The notes beneath the pieces were generated by a model. That model was not told the DNA's origin, ran no database searches, and was given only the letters and a program-made list of their open reading frames with translations. A program made the position numbers and the translations under genes. From NCBI GenBank assembly GCA_022706765.1, contig JAKJBX010000002.1, positions 1 to 64,000 of the forward strand: a stretch of DNA of 64,000 nucleotides, written 5' to 3'. Position 1 is the stretch's first letter. The number at the start of each line of letters is the position of its first letter. Source of the stretch: Bacillota bacterium. Its GTDB lineage: Bacteria > Bacillota > Clostridia > Monoglobales > Firm-18. Positions 59,219-64,000 of the stretch are shown here, in pieces.

Positions 59219-60167
59219 CGGCGACCCATTCGCCGTCACACTGCTCAGCAATGACCTCAAAGCCGTTTGCTAAAAGCGCCGCCAGAACGTCGTCCTTCCT
59301 GAAATCAATGATGCCGGAGCAGATGAAAATGCCGCCGTCCTTCATATAGCGGCGCACCTGTGCGGAAAGCGGGATGATCACATCGGCGACGATGTTTGCT
59401 ACCACAATGTCATAGCCGGTCCCGAGCTTTTCTTTCAGCTTTTCGTCCGCCAAAACGTTTCCGCTCATCACGGTGTACCGGTTGTCGCCGATGCCGTTTT
59501 GCCGTGCGTTGGCGAGGGCGATTTCCTCGCAGTTGGGGTCGATGTCCACCGCCGTAGCGGTATTTGCCCCCAAAAGCAGCGATATGATTGAGAGGATACC
59601 GCTGCCGCAGCCGATGTCAAGGACACGGTCGCCGGGCTTGACATACCGTTCCAACGCGCAGACGCACATTTTGGTCGTCTCGTGCGTGCCGGTGCCGAAG
59701 GTCATCCCGGGGTTGACGCTGAATATGATCCTGTCGGTCTTTTCGCTAAGGACTTCCCACTCGGGCTTGATCAGAATTTTTTCGCCGATCGCAATGGGCT
59801 TGAAATATTGCTTCCAGTTGTTCGCCCAGTCGTCCTCGCTGATATTGTCCAGCAAGATGTCGAGCCTGCCGAACCTGCGCTCGGTATCGCCGTCCTTCAT
59901 CTGACCGACGGTCTCCCTGACCAGACGCAGGGTGTCAAGCCCCGATGCGTTGTCGGCAATATAGACCTTGACGCAGGGCTCAGGCGATATTGCGGCGACC
60001 AGCTCGTCGTCGACATAATCCCAGCACTGCCTGTTGTTTTCAAGGAAGTCAAAAAAATCGTCCTTGTCCTCGATTTCGACACCGGAAATGCCGGCGGCAT
60101 ACAGCCTGCCGCAAAGCGGCTCGATGCCCTCGCTTGTGGTGAATATTGACGCCTTGATCCAGTCCAA
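59196..60167 (-). CDS. prmA: Ribosomal protein L11 methyltransferase
   Basis: PrmA trimethylates lysines and the N-terminus of ribosomal protein L11. The 323-residue product has an N-terminal substrate-recognition domain (MDWIKASIFTTSEGIEPLCG) and a SAM-binding domain with NPGMTFGTGTHETTKMC, VLDIGCGSGILSIIS, AVDIDPNC and DIVVANIVADVIIPL. TTG 60167 is chosen because GGAGG lies 9 bases upstream and homologues begin MDWI; TTG 60173 is too close. Convergent with and overlapping the BofC-like gene. Confidence 0.93.
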   Translation of the reverse strand: MDWIKASIFTTSEGIEPLCGRLYAAGISGVEIEDKDDFFDFLENNRQCWDYVDDELVAAISPEPCVKVYIADNASGLDTLRLVRETVGQMKDGDTERRFGRLDILLDNISEDDWANNWKQYFKPIAIGEKILIKPEWEVLSEKTDRIIFSVNPGMTFGTGTHETTKMCVCALERYVKPGDRVLDIGCGSGILSIISLLLGANTATAVDIDPNCEEIALANARQNGIGDNRYTVMSGNVLADEKLKEKLGTGYDIVVANIVADVIIPLSAQVRRYMKDGGIFICSGIIDFRKDDVLAALLANGFEVIAEQCDGEWVAVSCQNPL

Positions 60168-60305
60168 AGGCAAAAACCTCCAAGTATATTATCTTTTCAA
60201 GCTTCATTATACACGATGCCGCAGAATTTTTCAATAAATAAATTGACGATATCCGCCGAATATGGTATGATATTATGCAGAACCACTTGGAGCGGAGTGT
60301 GTGCA

Positions 60306-61115
60306 ATGGCAGGTTTTTTCAACTATGACAAGCCTGGAAAGGGCGTCGAAAAAGAGGAATTCGTTCCGAATTTATCGACCTTTTTCAGGATATTTATCGA
60401 CGGATTTTGGAAGCTGATGCAGCTGAATATGGTGCATTTTATATTCTCGGCGCCGCTGATGGCGGTGCTTTTTTGGGTGATGCCCGTCGGCAGTGCCTCG
60501 GACGAAAATTATGTGTCCAACCTTTTCCGCCTGTGCTTTTTCGGGCTGCTGATCTTGTCAGTGGTGGGCATCCCGCCGCTGATGACGGGGCTGACCTATG
60601 TGCTCAGAAACTATGCGACGGACAGGCACTCGTGGGTGTTTTCCGACTATTTTGAGCATATCCGCAGAAATATCAGGCAGTCCGCACTGCTTCTTATTAT
60701 AGACGTTGCCTTTGGCATTATTGTTCCAACGGCTTTTTATTTTTATTCGAGCGTCATCGGTGTGGAGGGCGCGGCGCCGCATATGAAAAGCTTGGCGTTC
60801 TTTGCCCGGGCGTTCCTGACGGCGGCGGCGGCAGTGTATTTTATGATGCACTTTTACATCTATCAGATGATGGTCACTTTCCGCCTCGGGCTAAAACAAA
60901 TCCTCAAAAACGCCTTGATTTTCACCTTTTCGCACATTTTCAGAAGTCTCGGTATTTTGCTGCTGATTACGGCGCTGGCTGCGGTCGGCATGGGCATTAA
61001 CATCGGCGTCGGCTTGGTTACGGCGATTGTTATTTTGCCTGTGCTCATCGGCTTTATCGTCAATTTTATCGTCAGCCCCGTCATTGCACGGCATATGCTG
61101 ACGGAGGAACAATAG
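60306..61115 (+). CDS. YesL-family membrane protein (DUF624)
   Basis: The 269-residue protein starts MAGFFNYDKPGKGVEKEEFV and has about six membrane segments, with the pattern FFRIFIDGFWKLMQLNMVHF and GIPPLMTGLTYVLRNYATDRH characteristic of the YesL/DUF624 family, in which a T/A-x3-R-x-D stretch is conserved. Function is unknown; Bacillus yesL lies in a pectin-use cluster, but no such genes are here. ATG 60306 is chosen for the family N-terminus; GGAG lies upstream. Confidence 0.85.
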   Translation: MAGFFNYDKPGKGVEKEEFVPNLSTFFRIFIDGFWKLMQLNMVHFIFSAPLMAVLFWVMPVGSASDENYVSNLFRLCFFGLLILSVVGIPPLMTGLTYVLRNYATDRHSWVFSDYFEHIRRNIRQSALLLIIDVAFGIIVPTAFYFYSSVIGVEGAAPHMKSLAFFARAFLTAAAAVYFMMHFYIYQMMVTFRLGLKQILKNALIFTFSHIFRSLGILLLITALAAVGMGINIGVGLVTAIVILPVLIGFIVNFIVSPVIARHMLTEEQ

Positions 61116-61136
61116 CATTGCGGTGAAAAAAGGCTA

Positions 61137-61165
61137 TTGACATCGCAAACAGAATGTCTTATAAT
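61137..61165 (+). promoter_or_regulatory. Promoter of the tRNA gene
   Basis: TTGACA (61137-61142) and TATAAT (61160-61165) are 17 bases apart, 30 bases before the tRNA. Confidence 0.85.
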
Positions 61166-61194
61166 ATTTCTTGGCAACGCCGTTTGCCGGAAAT

Positions 61195-61270
61195 GCTGGT
61201 ATAGCTCAGTCGGTAGAGCAGCTCATTCGTAATGAGCAGGTCGCGGGTTCGAGTCCCATTACCAGCTCCA
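61195..61270 (+). tRNA. tRNA-Thr (anticodon CGT)
   Basis: A complete cloverleaf is present: 7-bp acceptor GCTGGTA/TACCAGC, D-arm GCTC/GAGC, anticodon stem GCTCA/TGAGC with loop TTCGTAA (anticodon CGT, reading ACG), a T-arm with TTCGAGT, and an encoded CCA end. The T-stem (GCGGG with CCCAT) contains a C-A mismatch and a G-T pair, which is unusual. It has its own promoter and a 22-bp terminator. Confidence 0.95.
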
Positions 61271-61272
61271 AA

Positions 61273-61322
61273 AAAACTGCCATCTGCTAAGAAAAAATAA
61301 TTTCTTAGCAGATGGCAGTTTT
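61273..61322. terminator. Terminator after tRNA-Thr
   Basis: A 22-bp perfect stem (AAAACTGCCATCTGCTAAGA and complement) with a 6-base loop; A- and T-runs at the ends let it serve the convergent Xre gene too. Confidence 0.9.
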
Positions 61323-61345
61323 GCATGATACCTTTTTTACTTTAA

Positions 61346-61582
61346 TCACTTTAAAATTTCATCATAAGTTGTTTTCAAAACATCTCTAATTCCTTTTAGC
61401 TGGGTTGCATAAATATGCTGAATCCCACGTTCAATTTTCACCAGAGATTCTCTGGTCATATGAATGCCTCGGAGCTGTAACTGAGCGACCATGTCGGTTT
61501 GCTTTATTTTTTTCCGCTTTCTGATGTCCCTGATGTTCTTGCCAATATGAATAGCATCTTGTTTGATTTTTTGCTCAGCCAT
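61346..61582 (-). CDS. Xre-family helix-turn-helix regulator
   Basis: The 78-residue protein is one HTH_3-type domain: IGKNIRDIRKRKKIKQTDMVAQ, then the recognition-helix region LRGIHMTRESLVKIERGIQ and ATQLKGIRDVLKTTYDEIL. GGGAGG precedes the ATG. It is AT-rich and divergent from the small cysteine-rich gene at 61707, which may be its target; that is inference. Confidence 0.88.
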   Translation of the reverse strand: MAEQKIKQDAIHIGKNIRDIRKRKKIKQTDMVAQLQLRGIHMTRESLVKIERGIQHIYATQLKGIRDVLKTTYDEILK

Positions 61583-61706
61583 ACGTATGCACCTCCCAAA
61601 TAAGGACTTAAATTGGTTCTTTATCTTGATTATATGTAGCTTGTGTATTATAATGGGACTGGTATTAGTCCAGTTTTTATCAGGAGCTTGAAAGGATGCA
61701 CATGAT

Positions 61707-61892
61707 ATGTATTGCCAAAACTTGTTCTGTGTTTACTATGAGGATGAAAAATGTACGCTTGATGAAATAACCTTGGATATTCACGATGGTTGTCAAGAAT
61801 GTATTTATGTGTCCATTGAAGATGAAATGCTAAAAAGGGAAAGACAAAAAATTTTAAGCATGTTACGAAGAAAAGTATTGCATTTTATTTAA
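61707..61892 (+). CDS. Small cysteine-rich protein of unknown function
   Basis: The 61-residue protein begins MYCQNLFCVYYEDEKCTLDE and continues with CQECIYVS, giving five cysteines in a CxxxxC...C...CxxC pattern that suggests a zinc or iron-sulfur site. Similar small proteins occur in Clostridia but I know of no function. AAAGGA precedes the ATG. It is divergent from the Xre regulator. The 390 bases after it hold two R2 elements and no gene. Confidence 0.7.
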   Translation: MYCQNLFCVYYEDEKCTLDEITLDIHDGCQECIYVSIEDEMLKRERQKILSMLRRKVLHFI

Positions 61893-62045
61893 AGTTGTAG
61901 TAAAATGTCAATGGTAAAACGGATGGGTTTAAAGCAAGCGCGTTTTATGGCTGATCGGTTGGCATAGAGTATTGCGGTCAAACAGATATGTTGTTTGATG
62001 AAAGCGAGACTCTTACTGTGTGTTTTCCGCACGGTAACGGTCTGT

Positions 62046-62257
62046 TTTTTTGTAAGAATGGGAAATGGAATTTCCCGTTTTTACAAAAAACATTGATTTA
62101 TTCCTTGGCAAAGGCTTGCGGCTGCGCACCTAAAACGCCAAAGGCGTTTTGATGTAAGAGTGGGAAATGAAATTCTCTATTCTTACAAAAAGCACTCATT
62201 TATTCTTTGGCAAAGACTTGCGGCTGCGCACTCAAAAGTGCCGCAAGACACTTTTTC
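62046..62257 (+). repeat. Tandem pair of complete hairpin-core elements (family R2)
   Basis: Two units lie head to tail. Unit 1 has hairpin 1 at 62046-62090 (TTTTTTGTAAGAATGGGAAA with TTTCCCGTTTTTACAAAAAA), core ATTCCTTGGCAAAGGCTTGC GGCTGCGCACC from 62100, and hairpin 2 AAAACGCC/GGCGTTTT. Unit 2 has hairpin 1 at 62154-62186 (GTAAGA/TCTTAC), a core from 62202, and hairpin 2 AAAAGTG/CACTTTT. Hairpin 1 of the two units is related in sequence, so the whole unit was duplicated. Confidence 0.85.
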
Positions 62258-62290
62258 AAAATAAACACATGACAAAAGGAGATGTATTTA

Positions 62291-63469
62291 ATGGAGGAAC
62301 TTTTTGCGGGAGTGATAGGCTTTGCGGCAAATTGGTGGCAGTATTTGCTGATGTATTTGATCGGCGGGGTGCTGATCTATCTTGCCATCAAGAAAGACTA
62401 TGAGCCGATGCTGCTTTTGCCGATCGGTTTCGGTGCGATTCTTGTTAACCTTCCTACCGGCGGCGGCGAAACCATTTTCGGTACGGTATGGGAAATGGAA
62501 CACGACAATGAAATTGTGTCCGGTGTGCTTAAACTGTTTTTTGACGGCGGTATTTTGACTGAAATATTTCCCGTTCTGATATTCGTTGCGGTCGGCGCGA
62601 TGATTGACTTTTCACCGCTTTTGCAGGACCCCAAGATGATCTTCTTCGGTGCGGCTGCGCAGTTTGGTATATTCTTTACCATCATCGCGGCGCTGCTGTT
62701 GGGCTTTGACCCTAAATCAGCGGCTTCCATCGGTATCATCGGTGCGGCAGACGGACCGACCTCGATTTTTGTAGCGTCCCGGTTTGCCAAGGACTTGCTG
62801 GCGCCGATTACGGTTGCGGCGTATTCGTATATGTCGCTTGTTCCCGTGATCATGCCGCCGGTTATCAAGGCGCTCACCACCAAAAAAGAGCGCATGATCA
62901 GAATGGAGAACCACGGCAAGAGAATTCCGCGCCTTGTTCTGATTTTGTTCCCGATTTTGATCACGATCATTTCGGGTATCATTGCTCCCATCAGCGTACC
63001 GCTTATCGGACTGTTGATGTTCGGCAACCTTATCCGTGAATGTCTGGTGCTCGACAAGCTGTCCAAGGCGGCGCAGAACGAGCTTGCAAGCCTTGTCACC
63101 CTGCTGCTGGGCATCACTATCGGCGCGAGTATGCATTATTCAAAGTTCCTGACATTACAGACGGTCGGCATCATGCTGCTGGGTCTTGTGGCGTTCATCT
63201 TTGACGTTGCCGGCGGCGTGCTTTTTGCAAAGCTCATCAATGTATTCAGCAAAAAGAAGGTCAATCCGATGATCGGTGCGGCAGGTATTTCGGCATTCCC
63301 CATGGCGTCCCGAATTGTCCAAAAGCTTGCCAAGGAGGAAGACCCCTATAACTTCATCCTGATGCCTGCGGTCAGCGCAAACGTTGCGGGTCAGCTCGGC
63401 TCGGTCATAGCGGGCGGTATGGTTTTGGCGCTTGTTCCGTGGCTGATGAAGCTTTTAAATATTGTTTAA
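62291..63469 (+). CDS. Sodium-pump decarboxylase beta subunit (OadB/GcdB/MmdB family)
   Basis: The 392-residue protein with about nine to eleven membrane segments is the sodium channel of biotin-dependent decarboxylase pumps (oxaloacetate, glutaconyl-CoA or methylmalonyl-CoA). Signatures are PIGFGAILVNLP, the re-entrant GIIGAADGPTSIFVASRFA with the essential Asp, and MPAVSANVAGQLGSVIAGG near the end. Which acyl group is processed depends on the alpha subunit, which is not in the window. The start is ATG 62291, about 10 bases after AAAGGA. It is followed by a short gamma-like subunit. Confidence 0.92.
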   Translation: MEELFAGVIGFAANWWQYLLMYLIGGVLIYLAIKKDYEPMLLLPIGFGAILVNLPTGGGETIFGTVWEMEHDNEIVSGVLKLFFDGGILTEIFPVLIFVAVGAMIDFSPLLQDPKMIFFGAAAQFGIFFTIIAALLLGFDPKSAASIGIIGAADGPTSIFVASRFAKDLLAPITVAAYSYMSLVPVIMPPVIKALTTKKERMIRMENHGKRIPRLVLILFPILITIISGIIAPISVPLIGLLMFGNLIRECLVLDKLSKAAQNELASLVTLLLGITIGASMHYSKFLTLQTVGIMLLGLVAFIFDVAGGVLFAKLINVFSKKKVNPMIGAAGISAFPMASRIVQKLAKEEDPYNFILMPAVSANVAGQLGSVIAGGMVLALVPWLMKLLNIV

Positions 63470-63481
63470 GGAGGCAATTTC

Positions 63482-63619
63482 ATGGCTAATTTGGATTTCG
63501 GTTTCAGACTGATGGGCTTTGGCTTAGCCGGTGTGTTCACGGTTCTGATCCTGTTCTATGTGATGATAAAGGTGCTGATGGCGGTGTGCAAGGAGAAACC
63601 GTCGGAGGGCGAAAATTAA
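63482..63619 (+). CDS. Short OadG-like (gamma) subunit
   Basis: This is a 45-residue protein (MANLDFGFRLMGFGLAGVFT and one hydrophobic helix VLILFYVMIKVLMAV, then a charged tail KEKPSEGEN). It starts 12 bases after the beta subunit with GGAGG upstream. The LMGFGLAGVF phrase before the helix is typical of OadG/sodium-pump gamma subunits, which are usually longer, so this is a minimal form. It probably assembles the decarboxylase complex. Confidence 0.8.
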   Translation: MANLDFGFRLMGFGLAGVFTVLILFYVMIKVLMAVCKEKPSEGEN

Positions 63620-63621
63620 TA

Positions 63622-63650
63622 TTGCCTATGCTCCCATGTTGTGGTATAAT
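63622..63650 (+). promoter_or_regulatory. Promoter of the final membrane protein gene
   Basis: TTGCCT (63622-63627) and TATAAT (63645-63650) are 17 bases apart, about 46 bases before the start codon. Confidence 0.7.
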
Positions 63651-63696
63651 ATAGCAAGCATCTCATCTTATATCATCATGTGAAAGGGCGGGCATC

Positions 63697-64000
63697 ATGC
63701 AGAGAATCTTTTATACGATGCTGTTGTATATTGTATTTTTTCTGCTGACATACGGCAGTTTTTCGGAAAACAAAAAAACAAAATCCAAACGAAACATTGG
63801 CGTCTATGTGCTGCTGGCACTTGCGCTGGTGTTTCGTTTGCTTATTTCCGTGACGGTAGAAGGGCACCGCACGGACATTGCCTGCTTCAAGACATGGGCG
63901 GCAAGGCTTGCCGAGGTGGGGACGCAAAATTTTTATGCGCCCGACTACTTTGCCGACTATCCGCCCGGGTATATGCTGGTGCTGTACGTTCTCGGCAAGA
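63697..64000 (+). CDS. Membrane protein, probable GT39/PMT-like glycosyltransferase (5' part only)
   Basis: The first 101 residues are visible before the window ends: MQRIFYTMLLYIVFFLLTYG, a second membrane segment VYVLLALALVFRLLISVTV, then GHRTDIACFKTWAARLAEVG and YAPDYFADYPPGYMLVLYVL. A first loop with Asp-Ile near the second helix, followed by a YPPGY motif, is typical of polyprenol-phosphate-dependent mannosyltransferase-like membrane enzymes. AAAGGGCGGG precedes the ATG, with a good promoter upstream. Confidence 0.75.
   Translation, partial: MQRIFYTMLLYIVFFLLTYGSFSENKKTKSKRNIGVYVLLALALVFRLLISVTVEGHRTDIACFKTWAARLAEVGTQNFYAPDYFADYPPGYMLVLYVLGK

Overview
The window looks like a chromosomal stretch from an endospore-forming, anaerobic Firmicute of the class Clostridia, most likely an Oscillospirales/Ruminococcaceae-type lineage. 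The evidence is spoIIE, spoIIR and a BofC-like protein (sporulation), oxygen-independent NrdD/NrdG ribonucleotide reductase, a sodium-pump decarboxylase beta subunit, Gram-positive Shine-Dalgarno sequences with many TTG and GTG starts, and Firmicute gene orders (yybS-gdpP-rplI-dnaB; rny-ymdB; hprK-PHP-glk-murB-rapZ; murA-divIB-DUF881-sbp-ftsZ). Composition is moderately GC-rich apart from an AT-rich patch near 48.85-49.8 kb. No rRNA, CRISPR array, prophage or complete insertion sequence was seen. There is one tRNA gene.

Layout. 1-4.3 kb (minus): 3' end of dnaB, then rplI, gdpP and yybS. 4.5-11.3 kb: spoIIE, a small gene, then on the minus strand TM2, DUF2752, ymdB and rny, then spoIIR. 11.3-13.1 kb: crcB, trxA and an RsiV-like protein. 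13.2-27.5 kb is rich in cell-surface proteins: a 1338-residue secreted repeat protein behind a sugar isomerase-like gene, a BspA-type leucine-rich repeat protein, a copper-amine-oxidase-like secreted protein, an SLH protein and a lipoprotein, with nfeD/SPFH, yebC and fba between them. 27.5-38.5 kb (minus): hlyIII, an Rrf2 regulator, ilvE, the hprK-to-rapZ operon, DUF4364, and ygiQ-folD-bioY. 38.6-48.7 kb (plus): NUDIX, comM, trmL, degV, a glycosyltransferase-CsaB fusion, nrdDG and a cation exporter behind a NiCo-type riboswitch. 48.9-49.8 kb: an AT-rich scar with a toxin-like fragment and a small membrane protein. 49.8-58.7 kb (minus): GT2, a radical SAM protein, the ftsZ-murA division cluster and a class A PBP. 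58.9-64 kb: BofC-like, prmA, YesL, tRNA-Thr, an Xre regulator, oadB/oadG and the start of a membrane glycosyltransferase.

How it fits together. Much of the window serves the cell envelope: precursor synthesis (MurA, MurB), polymerisation (PBP), division (DivIB, FtsZ), c-di-AMP breakdown (GdpP), and polymer pyruvylation (CsaB) that would let SLH proteins such as the one at 25.2 kb bind the wall. HprK, the ROK kinase and RapZ tie carbon status to this, and SpoIIE/SpoIIR control the early sporulation sigma factors.

The most unusual signals are non-coding. They are: (1) a dispersed composite element of hairpin, conserved core and second hairpin, in about eight copies, whose hairpins differ in sequence but stay paired; (2) a 120-bp multi-hairpin repeat, usually just after stop codons; (3) a 75-bp repeat that carries a ribosome binding site and ATG and sits at the start of both rplI and the PBP gene; (4) a 13-bp perfect hairpin that buries the spoIIR ribosome binding site; (5) two genes (rny and a PHP phosphoesterase) that seem to lack any ATG/GTG/TTG start and have ATC or ATT at the right distance from a strong ribosome binding site; (6) a probably leaderless ygiQ transcript; and (7) paired NrdR boxes on the nrdD promoter. 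All calls come from reading the sequence; no database search was run.
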